Assembly: GCF_900607225.1 (NCBI RefSeq)
Contig: NZ_LR027842.1
Location: 28,438-92,437, forward strand
Reading direction: 5' to 3'
Length of the DNA: 64,000 nt
Source: [Pseudopropionibacterium] massiliense
Lineage (GTDB): Bacteria; Actinomycetota; Actinomycetes; Propionibacteriales; Propionibacteriaceae
Part shown: positions 34,603-44,180 of the stretch, in pieces
Position numbering within the stretch: the stretch's first letter is position 1
How the letters are laid out: each line of letters begins with the position of its first letter
Notes under the pieces: generated by a model
Database searches by the model: none
The model's input: the letters and a program-made list of their open reading frames with translations, nothing else
What the model was told of the DNA's origin: nothing
Made by a program: the position numbers and the translations under genes

Positions 34603-35682
34603 TCAGCGCCGCCTACCGGCCCGGTGGTCGGCGATGGCGGTCTCGTAGACGTCCTCCATCACGTCCAGGCAGTGGTCCCACGAGTAGTTGGCGACCACGT
34701 GGCGCCTGCCGGCCTCACCCATTCCTCGCGCCAGCCCCGGGTCCTGCAGCAGCCGGGTCAGGGCCGCGGCGGCCGCGTCCGCGTCGTCGCGGGCGACGAT
34801 GATCCCCGTCGCCCCGTTCTCGACCACCTCGGCGGGCCCGGCGGCGTCGGAGACGAGCGTCGGGCAGGAACAGGCCGCGGCCTCCACGATCGCCACCCCG
34901 AAACTCTCCGAGTCCAGGCGGCTCAGGGCGACGTAGACGTCCAACCGGCGCAGCAGGGCGGGGACCTCCGAGTTCGGGATCGCACCCAGGAAGTCGACGC
35001 GGTCCCGAACCCCGAGCCGGAGCGCCAGGGCCTCCAGGGCCTCCCGGTCGGGGCCGCTGCCTGCGATCACGAGCCGCACCGGCGACTCCAGTTTCGCGAA
35101 CGCCTCGATGAGGGTGTCGATGCCGTACTTGGAGTCGAGTTTCTTGATGGTTCCGATCAGTCCCGTCGGCCGCTCGTCGGGTTCCGGCGGGGAGAAGACC
35201 GCCACGTCCACACCGAAGGGCGTGATCGCGACGTCACGGTTCTCGATCAGGGGAACGATCTCCGCGGCCATGCAGCGGCTCGTCGACGCGATCCGGGTGG
35301 GGCGGTGCAGGTTCGAACGGATCAACGCCCGGTGCAGCCACGAGGTGTGGGGGAAATCGTAGACGTCCGAACCCCACACGTTCATCACGGTGGGTACCTT
35401 CAGACGGGCGAGGTTGAGGGTGGTGCCGTAGCCGCTGGCGTAGTGGGCGTTGACCACGTCCGGTTCGATCGCGGAGACGAGCCGACGCAGCTCTCCGGAG
35501 TTTCGGAAGTACCCGAGCCCGCCGCCGTGACGCATCCGGTGGACCGTCACATCGTCCGAGATCCGGTGCTCGGCGGCGGCGTCCTGGGTGGCCAGGTGGA
35601 CCTCGTGGCCACGGGAGGCCAACCCGTTGATCCACTTCACGGTGTGTATCGACGCGGCATTGCCCAGCAGCAGGATCTTCAC
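34603..35682 (-). CDS. Glycosyltransferase family 4
   Basis: A 359-residue GT4 enzyme. The start is the GTG behind AGGAAG, 4 bp inside the ligase gene (GTGA). N-terminal KILLLGNAASIHTVKWINGL and C-terminal SRLDSESFGVAIVEAAACSC (the E-x7-E donor motif) are clear. IGTIKKLDSKYGIDTLIEAF is the usual inter-domain stretch. A longer reading to 36066 is the antiphase of the ligase gene. Confidence 0.85.
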   Translation of the reverse strand: MKILLLGNAASIHTVKWINGLASRGHEVHLATQDAAAEHRISDDVTVHRMRHGGGLGYFRNSGELRRLVSAIEPDVVNAHYASGYGTTLNLARLKVPTVMNVWGSDVYDFPHTSWLHRALIRSNLHRPTRIASTSRCMAAEIVPLIENRDVAITPFGVDVAVFSPPEPDERPTGLIGTIKKLDSKYGIDTLIEAFAKLESPVRLVIAGSGPDREALEALALRLGVRDRVDFLGAIPNSEVPALLRRLDVYVALSRLDSESFGVAIVEAAACSCPTLVSDAAGPAEVVENGATGIIVARDDADAAAAALTRLLQDPGLARGMGEAGRRHVVANYSWDHCLDVMEDVYETAIADHRAGRRR

Positions 35683-37010
35683 GACCTCTTCCTTTCCTCG
35701 ACGGGGGTCTCGGCCCCGGTTCCGTCGTCCTCGGCGATGATGCGCAGCATCACGAAGGCCCCGAACCACCACACCAGGGCGACGGGGAAGTTCTTGACCA
35801 GATGGGTGTCGGTGGCGAACGAGACCAACGACAGCAGCAGCGCCATCGCCATCGGGGCCACCAGCGGCGGCAGCCCCCGGCGCAGTCCACCCCGCAGCAC
35901 CGGCCACAGAGCAGCCAGCAGCAGTGCCAGACCCACGATCCCCAACTCCACGAGTGCCCACAGGTAGGTGGAGTGCGGGTTCGGCAGCACCGGGCCGAAC
36001 GGGGTCCACAGGTCCCAGTCGGGTTCGAGACGCACCAGGGCGGACTCGTAGGCCATCCACGGCCACACGGTGCCCTCACCCGTTCCGAACAGCAGTGTCG
36101 CCAGGTCCCGGGAAACGGCCGCCAGGCCCGTCGCGGTGTTCCTCGCGCGGTACTCGTCGGTGAGGCTCAGCAGCCGTGAGAACTCGGGGTGCAACACCGC
36201 CACACCCACGACCGCCGCCGCCGCGACCCCGCCCAGGGCCAGCCGGAAGGCGACGGCGTGGCGTCGCGGACGCCACCTGAGCAGGAGCACCAGGAGCAGC
36301 ACCCCGGCCGAGGCCACCCCCGCGCGGGAGGCCGTCAGGAACAAACCCAGCAGGGTGGCGCACGCGGCGGTCGCGTTCACCGCGCGTGCCCGGCCCGAGG
36401 CCGCCAACCCCAGGAAACCCGCCGCACCCAGCAGCAACGCGACATGAACGCTCGCCGCCCCCGCCAAGGGGGTGTTGAGACGCTGACCCCAGGAGCCGCT
36501 CGCCACCATCCGGAGCAGCGCCACGACCACCACCGCCAGGACTGCCCAACCGACGCAGGCCAGCAGCGCGGGCAGGAGCCGTCGCTCGACGGCGTGGGCG
36601 ACGACCCAACCCAGGAGACAGGCGATCAGCGCGCTCAGCATCGGCACCACGACGTAGGCGTGGTCGACGACGACCGATCCCCGCGACCCGAGGCGTTCGT
36701 AGGCGACCTGGACATGGGTGAGTCCCGAGACGACCCCCCAGGCGATCAGCAACGTGAAGGCCGCGACCAGCCAGCGCCCGGCGCGGGAGGTGCGGGCCAG
36801 GGCCCCCGCCTTCAACGCCAGCGGCACGCCAACGGCGACCGCGACGCCACCGACGATCAGGAAAAGCGTCCACGGTCCGAAATGACCGTTCGGCATCCGC
36901 CTCGAGTCGACCATTCCGAGGAGAAGGAGCAGAGGGGCGACACCGAAGGAGACGGCCGACCCGAGCATGCGCCATCGGCTGGCCGGGGCTTCGCGCTCGG
37001 GCACCATCAC
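35679..37010 (-). CDS. O-antigen ligase/polymerase-like membrane protein (first of three)
   Basis: A 443-residue protein with 10-12 predicted helices. The large external loop (about 310-355) contains PNPHSTYLWALVELGIVG, the Wzy_C/O-antigen ligase signature region. It would polymerise or ligate lipid-linked repeat units at the outer membrane face. It is translationally coupled to the GT4 gene downstream and divergent from the PglF-like gene. Confidence 0.78.
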   Translation of the reverse strand: MMVPEREAPASRWRMLGSAVSFGVAPLLLLLGMVDSRRMPNGHFGPWTLFLIVGGVAVAVGVPLALKAGALARTSRAGRWLVAAFTLLIAWGVVSGLTHVQVAYERLGSRGSVVVDHAYVVVPMLSALIACLLGWVVAHAVERRLLPALLACVGWAVLAVVVVALLRMVASGSWGQRLNTPLAGAASVHVALLLGAAGFLGLAASGRARAVNATAACATLLGLFLTASRAGVASAGVLLLVLLLRWRPRRHAVAFRLALGGVAAAAVVGVAVLHPEFSRLLSLTDEYRARNTATGLAAVSRDLATLLFGTGEGTVWPWMAYESALVRLEPDWDLWTPFGPVLPNPHSTYLWALVELGIVGLALLLAALWPVLRGGLRRGLPPLVAPMAMALLLSLVSFATDTHLVKNFPVALVWWFGAFVMLRIIAEDDGTGAETPVEERKRS

Positions 37011-37152
37011 CTCTTGAAACCGGGTCGGGACAATGCCGCAACGCTACCACGCGGCACGACTGCCCGGTTGGGTCGCGCGGCCCGGCCGGGCGGTTCGTCC
37101 CGTCGGCCACGATAGGATCACGCTTGAGGTTCCGGCTGTGAGGAGTGAAGCG

Positions 37153-39006
37153 TTGAGCAAGAGTAATCGCGTCGGTCTGGTGCGGACCGGGCTGGCGGTC
37201 TGGGACGCCCTGACCTGGGCGGTTGCCGCCCTGGGTCTCGTGCTGACCCGCTACAACTTCGTCCTCACCGGTGAACAGACCCAGATCGTCTTCATCTACG
37301 CGGCCTCCGCGATGGTGCTGCAGATCGCGATCGGGTTCGCCACCAAGCTCTACCGGGGCAGGCACGGCATCGCATCGTTCGAGGAGACCGCCCTCCTCGC
37401 GGTCGTGGCGCTGGGCATCGGCGCCGGGCTCGCGGTGCTGTTCGCCCTCTACGCACCCTCCACCTATCCCAGGGTCGTGACCTTCACCGTGCCCTTCGTC
37501 GCAGTGATCCTCATGGCCGCCGGCCGGTTCATGGCCCGTTCCGTGATGCGGCCGTCGCGGCACGACCCGTCCGCGGAGCCGGTGATCGTCTACGGCGCGG
37601 GCAATGCGGGCCAGCAGCTCGGCCGGCTCCTCGAGTACGACCCCGACGCCCCCTACCGCATCGTCGGTTTCATCGACGACGACCCGAGCCGCAAGAACCT
37701 CCACATCTCCGGCGCGAAGGTGCTCGGCACGCGCGAGAACCTCGTGGACGCCGCCTCCCGGAACGGGGCCCGCACCGTGATCGTCGCCATCCCGACGGCG
37801 GACCGGAACTTCATGCGCGAGATCTCGGCGATCGCCGACGAGGCCGACCTGAACGTCCTCGTCATGCCGCCCACTCGCGAGATCGTCAGCGGACAGGTGC
37901 AGCTGTCCAACCTCCACGCCCTCGACGTCACCGACCTGCTGGGCCGCGCCCAGATCCAGACCAACCTGGGTGAGATCGCCGACTACCTGTCCGGGAAGGT
38001 CGTGCTCATCACCGGTGCGGGCGGGTCGATCGGCTCCGAGATCGCGCGACAGGTCTACCGCTTCGGCCCCAAGGAACTCGTGATGCTGGACCGCGACGAG
38101 TCCGGTCTGCACGGCACGCAGCTGTCGATCTTCAACCAGGGTCTCCTGGACACCCCCAACATGGTGCTCTGCGACATCCGCGACTACGACGCCCTCGACA
38201 AGGTGTTCGCCGACCACCGCCCCGACGTGCTCTTCCACGCCGCGGCGCTGAAGCATCTTCCGATGCTGGAGCAGTACCCCCTCGAGGGTTGGAAGACCAA
38301 CACCCTCGGTACCCTCAACGTGCTGCGCGCCGCCGAGAAGTACGGGGTGCAGCGGCTCGTGAACGTCTCCACGGACAAGGCCGCCGACGCCACCAGCGTG
38401 CTGGGCAAGACCAAACGCCTGGCCGAGGAATTGACCGCGTTCTACGCCCACAGGACGGGTCGCACCTGGCTCTCGGTGCGGTTCGGCAACGTGCTGGGTT
38501 CGCGCGGCTCGATGCTGCACACCTTCACCGCCCAGATCGAGGCGGGCGGCCCCTTGACCGTCACCCACCCCGACATCACCCGCTACTTCATGACCATCCC
38601 GGAGGCCTGTGAGCTGACCATCCAGGCCGGCGCCATCGGGCGGCCCGCCGACGTGCTGGTGCTCGACATGGGCGAGCCCGTCCGCATCCTCGACGTCGCC
38701 AAGGGTCTCATCCGCCGCTCCGGGAAGAACATCAAGATCATCTTCACGGGCCTGCGTCCCAACGAGAAGATGCACGAGGTGCTGTTCAGCGGTGACGAGG
38801 AACGCACCGCCACCAACCACGAGCTGATCAACCGGGTCAGCGTCCCGCCGCTCGACCCGGCGCTGCTGGACACCGTCGACGGCTCGGACCCGGAGTCGCT
38901 GGCGAAACTCACCCACCAGCGCAACGCGGAGGCCGCCCGGGAGAAGTCGCAGCAGGAGGCCAGCGAGGGGCTCGACGGCATCGAACTGGAACGCCCCGAG
39001 AGCTGA
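37153..39006 (+). CDS. Membrane-bound nucleotide-sugar 4,6-dehydratase (PglF/CapD-like)
   Basis: A 617-residue enzyme predicted to turn UDP-GlcNAc into the 4-keto-6-deoxy sugar. Four N-terminal helices (about 10-135) precede a first Rossmann domain (VIVYGAGNAGQQLGRLL) and the SDR domain with ITGAGGSIGSEIARQ. VSTDKAADATSVLGKTKR carries the lysine of the active site; the usual Tyr is replaced by Leu, as a non-Tyr residue is in the PglF/FlaA1 group. I chose the TTG at 37153, seven bases after AGGAG; a GTG at 37138 is also possible. TAGGAT (37112-37117) is a likely -10 box. Confidence 0.88.
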   Translation: MSKSNRVGLVRTGLAVWDALTWAVAALGLVLTRYNFVLTGEQTQIVFIYAASAMVLQIAIGFATKLYRGRHGIASFEETALLAVVALGIGAGLAVLFALYAPSTYPRVVTFTVPFVAVILMAAGRFMARSVMRPSRHDPSAEPVIVYGAGNAGQQLGRLLEYDPDAPYRIVGFIDDDPSRKNLHISGAKVLGTRENLVDAASRNGARTVIVAIPTADRNFMREISAIADEADLNVLVMPPTREIVSGQVQLSNLHALDVTDLLGRAQIQTNLGEIADYLSGKVVLITGAGGSIGSEIARQVYRFGPKELVMLDRDESGLHGTQLSIFNQGLLDTPNMVLCDIRDYDALDKVFADHRPDVLFHAAALKHLPMLEQYPLEGWKTNTLGTLNVLRAAEKYGVQRLVNVSTDKAADATSVLGKTKRLAEELTAFYAHRTGRTWLSVRFGNVLGSRGSMLHTFTAQIEAGGPLTVTHPDITRYFMTIPEACELTIQAGAIGRPADVLVLDMGEPVRILDVAKGLIRRSGKNIKIIFTGLRPNEKMHEVLFSGDEERTATNHELINRVSVPPLDPALLDTVDGSDPESLAKLTHQRNAEAAREKSQQEASEGLDGIELERPES

Positions 39007-39022
39007 TCGGCTCCTTCACGGG

Positions 39023-39661
39023 TCAGAACACCACACGGATCAGTTCGAAGGCCTCGGCCCAGTCGCTCTTGACCTGGAGGCCCCGCACCCCGGCCAGGGA
39101 CTCGTGGAACTCCTTGGTGAAGTACGGCCTGCCCAGTTCGAGCTGGGAGGTGTACCGGGTCAGGGCCTCCCACTTCCTGTCGAGGTTCCGGCGTTCCAGG
39201 GTCACGAAGGCCGAGGCGCAGAAGGTGATGTGGTTCCAGGGAAGTTCGTAGCCCAGCACGGTCCGGTGTTTGAAGGCGCGCAGGGCCTCGTCGTGGATGG
39301 TGGCATGGTCCTGGTGGAGGTCGGAACCAGAGGGAATGACCACCCATTCAGGGGCGATCTCGTGCTCGAGCTGCACCATGTTCTCCAGCACGTCCTGCCG
39401 GTGATAGCTGAGTTTGCGCACCGGGTAGCGGAAAACCGTGCGCCTGTCGTCACGGATGCCGAGCACATCCAGGGAAGCGTGGCACTCCTCTGCGAGGCGG
39501 GTCGGCCGTGACCCCTTCGGGAGGGAATCCTCCGCCGTCGAGAAGACGCAGACGTGGACGTCACTGCCCTCCTCGATCCATTTCGCAATGGAGGCGCCCG
39601 CCCCGAGCTCGGCGTCATCCGTGTGCGGGGCGAGGACGAGGATGCGTCTTGGGCGGTTCAA
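39023..39661 (-). CDS. PIG-L family deacetylase
   Basis: A 212-residue LmbE-like zinc deacetylase. The zinc motifs are APHTDDAELG (11-20) and LHQDHATIHDEA (about 114-125). PIG-L enzymes remove acetyl groups from N-acetylated sugars or amino-linked metabolites; in this locus it may deacetylate an amino sugar of the surface glycan. The start appears to be TTG at 39661, with AAAGG about eight bases upstream. It is convergent with the PglF-like gene, 16 bp apart. Confidence 0.83.
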   Translation of the reverse strand: MNRPRRILVLAPHTDDAELGAGASIAKWIEEGSDVHVCVFSTAEDSLPKGSRPTRLAEECHASLDVLGIRDDRRTVFRYPVRKLSYHRQDVLENMVQLEHEIAPEWVVIPSGSDLHQDHATIHDEALRAFKHRTVLGYELPWNHITFCASAFVTLERRNLDRKWEALTRYTSQLELGRPYFTKEFHESLAGVRGLQVKSDWAEAFELIRVVF

Positions 39662-39989
39662 GGTGATTGCCTTTCTGCCGGTCCGGGATGCTCCCGGGAC
39701 CAGGCCCGAATTGTCGCCGGGAAAACCCGAACGTTTTCGTTTCGAGGATTTCCCGAAAGGCGACGCCGCGATGTTGCGGATCTGCCGTATGGCGGGAAAA
39801 CCTCGCTCAATACCTGATGTGCTTTCCCGGATTTCGAGAGCACCCGATCAGGGGCCCCCGAACCGGGGCACGCCGGAATCCTAGCCCCTCGGATCGTGCA
39901 GAAAAAGCTCTCCGAAAAGGAATGGACCGGGGTATGAGGAGCGCTCCAACCGGGGTGATAGAAGGAGTTTCGAGGAGAAGACCTGCCGG
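39662..39989. other. Intergenic stretch upstream of the PIG-L gene
   Basis: About 330 bases without a gene. GC is lower than the neighbours. On the minus strand TAGGAT (39883-39878) could be a -10 box for the PIG-L gene, with a leader of about 210 nt. Otherwise nothing recognised. Confidence 0.35.
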
Positions 39990-41327
39990 TCAGTCGGCGG
40001 TCTTGTCCTCGGCCTCCGTGGGCTCCTCGGATCCCGTTGCGGAATCGGGTGACTCGTCGGTTCCGGGCTCGGCCTCCCGGTCGTAGGACCGCGCGACCCA
40101 CAACGCCAACCCCAGGAACACCAGCAGCATCGTCGCCATGGCCAGGGACAGCGCCCAGATGCCCTGGAGGATGGTGTCGTGGAACAGGAACATCGACACG
40201 AACGGGGTGGCGGTGAACGGGATCGCGAACCAGAGCTGGATTCCCTGCCTGCGGGCCACCACGAACAGCATGGAGATCGGCGAGGTGATGAAGTTCACGT
40301 ACAGCCACGGAACCAGGGCGGAACCGATCAAACCGGCCTCGGCCCAGCGATCCCCGAAGACGAAGGGAAACAGTGGCGGGGATGCGAAGAAAATGATCAG
40401 GAACGGGACCGCGCCGATGAGGGCGGACCGCAGAATGCTCTTGCGCACCAGCGCCGACATGTGACCGCGCGGGGTCGTCGCCAGGGATCGGAAGAACACC
40501 TGCGAAAGACTCGTGTTGATGAGACTGGCGGGGGTTTGCAGCAGCTTCCAGGCCTGCCCGAACTGGCCCGTCGCGGCCGTCGAGAACATCGCGGCCATCA
40601 TCAGCGGGGTGCCCTCCGTGCGAACCGCGTCGAGGGCCGCAACCGGGGCGTTGGCCAGCGGCATCTTCTTGTGGTCGGAGGCGGCGGCCCTCAGCGAGGC
40701 GATCGGCTGCTCCTTCACCTCGGAGCGGTTCCTGAACCACATGGTGAAGCTGGCCGTCAGCTGTCCCAGCAGCGTGGAGACGATCAGTCCCGTGGTCCCG
40801 AAGTGGAGGAAACCCATGCCGAGCTGGGTGCTGACGGTGGTGGCCTGCTGGTTGATCCGGTTGGTGCCCATCAAGCGGTACTTCTTGCGCCGATTGCACC
40901 AGTAGTTGAAGATCGAAACTTGGGCGTAGGCCCAGGCCACCAAACCCGCGAAGGGCAACCAGAACCTCACATCGGGGGCGTTGACCGCCTCGCTGATGGG
41001 GCTCGAGAACAACAACAGAACGGCGCCGGCGATGGCGCAGAACCAGGTGCTGACCCGCTGCGACAGCTTCACCAGCGCCCGCGCCTCGGGTTCCTCCGGC
41101 GGCAGCACGACGGCCAGTTCGTAACGCCCCGTGCACACCGTCACCAGAGCCGTCACGAAGGACATGAAAATCGTGAAAACCCCCACCTCGTGGGGCGAAT
41201 AGAGACGCGAGATGATGGGGGAGGCCGCGATCGGAATGGCCTGCGCGATGGTGGTGCCGCTCATGAGCACCAGCACGTGTTTCAGGAACTCGTGCTTCGA
41301 CAACTTGTCGCGGAGCTTCTCAATCAT
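39990..41327 (-). CDS. Polysaccharide flippase (Wzx-like)
   Basis: About 445 residues with 10-12 helices, MOP-superfamily polysaccharide exporter. Typical are the N-terminal SGTTIAQAIPIAASPIISRL helix and YSPHEVGVFTIFMS. It would flip lipid-linked repeat units. The C-terminus is an acidic tail (about 413-445). The ATG at 41327 lies eight bases inside the upstream ligase gene; GTG at 41330 is an alternative. This coupling supports a Wzx/Wzy pair. Confidence 0.83.
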   Translation of the reverse strand: MIEKLRDKLSKHEFLKHVLVLMSGTTIAQAIPIAASPIISRLYSPHEVGVFTIFMSFVTALVTVCTGRYELAVVLPPEEPEARALVKLSQRVSTWFCAIAGAVLLLFSSPISEAVNAPDVRFWLPFAGLVAWAYAQVSIFNYWCNRRKKYRLMGTNRINQQATTVSTQLGMGFLHFGTTGLIVSTLLGQLTASFTMWFRNRSEVKEQPIASLRAAASDHKKMPLANAPVAALDAVRTEGTPLMMAAMFSTAATGQFGQAWKLLQTPASLINTSLSQVFFRSLATTPRGHMSALVRKSILRSALIGAVPFLIIFFASPPLFPFVFGDRWAEAGLIGSALVPWLYVNFITSPISMLFVVARRQGIQLWFAIPFTATPFVSMFLFHDTILQGIWALSLAMATMLLVFLGLALWVARSYDREAEPGTDESPDSATGSEEPTEAEDKTAD

Positions 41328-42609
41328 CACGCCCAGATTCTTCCAGCTTCCCGAGGCGCCGCCCGCCGACGGCGAAGGCGGCCACCATGATCATCAGATG
41401 CGCAGAGGTCAGCGGCTGCACCAACCACGTCGAGTGCGACATGGACACCACCGGCAGGGTCAGCGCCAGGGCCCCCGCCCCGAACATCACCGCGGCCCCG
41501 GCGGAATCGCCACCGATCCGGAGCCTCCGCGCGGAGCGGACCGCCCACACAACCCCGGCCGCCAAAGCGGCCAACAACACCACCAGGGTCGGGGCCCCGT
41601 AGTTGACGAGTACCTCGATCATCCCCCAGTGGGCGTTCGAGAAACCCGTGGACCGGTGGGGATTCGCCTCGTCGAGGGCCATCCGTTCGAAACCCCCGGG
41701 CCCGGCACCGAGGAAACCGGTGCGTTCCGAGATCCACCATCCGGTCTGCACCAGGTGCGCACGAATGTAGGTTGACTTGTCCTCCCACCGGAGGCCGTCG
41801 AGAGCCACCTCCGCGAAGCGGTACAGGTTCCACCCGGGAGGCAGCCGCAGGGCCATGGTGCCTGCCACGATGACGAACCCGCCCAGCAACGCGACCCGCC
41901 CCCGCCGCGACCCCAGACACCACCAGACCGCACCCAGAACGAAGGCCATGAACGCCATCTGACCGTGGGAACGCACCAACAACCCGACCAGCAGCAAACC
42001 CAGGACCGGCAGTCCCCATCGCCACCGGGAACGTCCCAGCAAACCCCACGCGATCGGCAGCAGCAGAAGCGCGACGACACAGTGGTAGGCGTAGAGGTTC
42101 GGGTTGTCGAAGAAGGACGTGATCTCGTTCCAGCCCTCGACGCCATCGAAGGAACGAGCGCCGACGCTGAGCGGCAGATGCCTGGCGGTCACGATCTCCC
42201 AGATCGCGACCACGGCCGCCAGCGCGGCCGAGACCTCCCATCCCGCGATCAACGCCCCGACGAACCGGAGGGAATCCGACAGAACCAGGGACGCGGCCAA
42301 CCCGAGCAGCAGGAAGAACACCGTCGCCACCTCGATCGACGAGGCCCCCGGGAACCGGAGGGCCCCCACGGCTCCGCAGACCACGAACGCGACACACACC
42401 GCCCCCACCGCGATGCCGACGTTCCGGGGGAGCGGTTCGCGACTGTCAAGGAACTGCGCCACCGCGATCCCAGCCAGCAGAAGCACCACCAATCGGGCCG
42501 GCATCAACAGACCACTGGGCAGGTACAGGGCCACGGCCGCGAGGATCGGGAGCAGAAAGGCCGCCGCCAAAGCGAGCGGCCTGACCCATGTCCTGGCTTG
42601 GCTCGGCAC
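41320..42609 (-). CDS. O-antigen ligase/polymerase-like membrane protein (second of three)
   Basis: A 429-residue protein with about 10-12 helices. FFDNPNLYAYHCVVALLLLP and the loop containing GAGPGGFERMALDEANPHRS match Wzy_C proteins. It is coupled to the flippase gene, so it is the best candidate for the Wzy polymerase of this locus. TATACT (42621-42616) ends six bases before the GTG, so the mRNA is likely leaderless. The much longer frame to 44046 is antisense shadow of the next gene. Confidence 0.8.
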   Translation of the reverse strand: MPSQARTWVRPLALAAAFLLPILAAVALYLPSGLLMPARLVVLLLAGIAVAQFLDSREPLPRNVGIAVGAVCVAFVVCGAVGALRFPGASSIEVATVFFLLLGLAASLVLSDSLRFVGALIAGWEVSAALAAVVAIWEIVTARHLPLSVGARSFDGVEGWNEITSFFDNPNLYAYHCVVALLLLPIAWGLLGRSRWRWGLPVLGLLLVGLLVRSHGQMAFMAFVLGAVWWCLGSRRGRVALLGGFVIVAGTMALRLPPGWNLYRFAEVALDGLRWEDKSTYIRAHLVQTGWWISERTGFLGAGPGGFERMALDEANPHRSTGFSNAHWGMIEVLVNYGAPTLVVLLAALAAGVVWAVRSARRLRIGGDSAGAAVMFGAGALALTLPVVSMSHSTWLVQPLTSAHLMIMVAAFAVGGRRLGKLEESGRDD

Positions 42610-42678
42610 GCGGCAAGTATAAGAGGTCCCCGCGGACGCGACTCCTTCGATCGCGTGGCGCTGCGATAGCCTGACGTC

Positions 42679-43752
42679 GTGTCGGACCACAACTCGAACA
42701 ACATGAAGCCGCCGAGTCTGGCCATCGGTCCGGCGAACTATGCCGGACAGGCGACGGCCTGGGCGGCGGCCGTCAGGAAACATCTCGAGGTGAAGGCGTG
42801 GTCGTTCGCCGAGGCCCCGGCCGGCCCGGATGGGTTCCGGTTCAAGATCGACAAACCCATTCACCGCGCCCTGTTCCGGAACCCGGTGGCCCGGGGAATG
42901 CGAAGCAGGAAACTGTTCGGTGACGTCACCCACGTCGCTCTCGATGGCTTCGAGCCCTACTTCCACCTGAAACGCAGACGCAAATTCGCCGGCGATCTCG
43001 CCTGGTTGAACTCCGCGGGATACGAAACCGCCCTGATCGCGCACGGAAGCGACGTCCGGGACCCCCAGCGACACATCGAGATCAACGGGAAATGGTCCAT
43101 GTATCTCGCGGGGGACGCGGAATGGCGCGACGACCTGGCCCGCGCCGCCCGGCTGCACCGCGCCATCGCCGAGAACTCCGGAAGGCCGGTGTTCTACTCC
43201 ACTCCCGATCTGGGAATCGATCTGCCGGAGGGCGATTGGCTGCCGGTCTGCCTGGACCTCATGGACTGGCAAACAGACTCCCCTCTCCTGGAACGCGCGA
43301 AACCCCGGGTGCTGCACATCCCGAGCAAGCGAACCCCTCCGATCAAGGGCACCCAGTTCGTGGACCCGGTGCTGCGGAAACTCGACGACGCCGGAAAGAT
43401 CGAGTACGTCTGCCCCTCCTCGGTACCCCACTCCGAGATGCGGTTCCTCGTCCACGGCGTCGACATCGTGGTGGATCAGCTGCTGGCCGGCTCCTACGGG
43501 GTGGCGGCCATCGAGGCCATGAGCGCAGGACGGGTCACCGTCGGACGCCTCGCACGCCCGGTGCTGGACCTGATGCCCGAGGCGCCGCCCATCGTGCAGA
43601 CCACCCCCGACGAACTCGAGGACACCATCGTCGCAATCCTCGAGAATCGCGACCACTACCGCAAGGTGGGGCGCGAGGGAATCAGCTTCACTCGCGTCTG
43701 GCACAGCGGCAAGGCCTCGGCGACGGCACTGCGCGGCTACCTCGAACGCTGA
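42679..43752 (+). CDS. GT-B glycosyltransferase-like protein
   Basis: A 357-residue soluble protein with the layout of a GT-B glycosyltransferase. N-terminal SLAIGPANYAGQATAWAAAV is the first Rossmann strand; the C-terminal DQLLAGSYGVAAIEAMSAGR is the donor-site motif of GT1/GT4 enzymes. TAGCCT (42667-42672) ends six bases before the GTG; with the ligase gene it forms a divergent pair of leaderless promoters only 69 bp apart. Substrates unknown. Confidence 0.75.
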   Translation: MSDHNSNNMKPPSLAIGPANYAGQATAWAAAVRKHLEVKAWSFAEAPAGPDGFRFKIDKPIHRALFRNPVARGMRSRKLFGDVTHVALDGFEPYFHLKRRRKFAGDLAWLNSAGYETALIAHGSDVRDPQRHIEINGKWSMYLAGDAEWRDDLARAARLHRAIAENSGRPVFYSTPDLGIDLPEGDWLPVCLDLMDWQTDSPLLERAKPRVLHIPSKRTPPIKGTQFVDPVLRKLDDAGKIEYVCPSSVPHSEMRFLVHGVDIVVDQLLAGSYGVAAIEAMSAGRVTVGRLARPVLDLMPEAPPIVQTTPDELEDTIVAILENRDHYRKVGREGISFTRVWHSGKASATALRGYLER

Positions 43753-43877
43753 CCCGGCACCGACGCCGAGAACCGGCGGGCTTCCCGATCCATCTGTGGT
43801 TCTTGAAACACGATGGGTAGAATCATCCGCGGCAGTGAGGCAGTGAGCCTTGTGACGTGCTTGGGAAGGAAGTGTTC

Positions 43878-44172
43878 GTGAGGATCGCCGTTGTTGCGCT
43901 CGGGAAGATCGGGTTGCCGTTGGCAGTCCAGTTCGCTGGCATGGGTCATGAGGTTGTTGGTGTTGATGTGCAGCAGGCCGTGGTGGAGGTTCGTCCCCTA
44001 TCATCGGGGTGAGCCGGTTGATGCCGTGATCCTCCAGGCCGATCATCCCGAGTACCTCGACCTCACCCCGACCGACCTACCCGGCGCCACCGTGATCATC
44101 GACGGACGCGGCGTGCTGAAACGCCAGAACTTCCCCGGTACCGCGTTCTTCCGAATCGGCGACGGAGAGTGA
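43878..44172 (+). pseudogene. Remnant of a UDP-sugar dehydrogenase (WecC/UGD type), internally deleted
   Basis: The start is intact: GTG behind AAGGAAG encodes RIAVVALGKIGLPLAVQFAG and GHEVVGVDV, the NAD-binding N-terminus of UDP-sugar dehydrogenases. After residue 36 it runs into a stop at 44010-44012. From about 44014, in the +1 frame, DAVILQADHPEYLDL and VIIDGRGVL match the C-terminal domain, ending at 44172. Roughly a kilobase between the ends is gone. The functional enzyme would make a UDP-uronic acid for the glycan, so that branch is lost here. Confidence 0.8.
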
Positions 44173-44180
44173 ATCGAACC

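Noticed and set aside
36076..38916. 946-residue open frame on the minus strand
   Set aside because: Antisense of the PglF-like gene and antiphase of the ligase gene; composition is typical of a shadow.
41320..44046. 908-residue frame containing the second ligase
   Set aside because: Only 41320-42609 has membrane-protein character; the upstream part is antisense of the glycosyltransferase at 42679, and a leaderless promoter marks the GTG at 42609.
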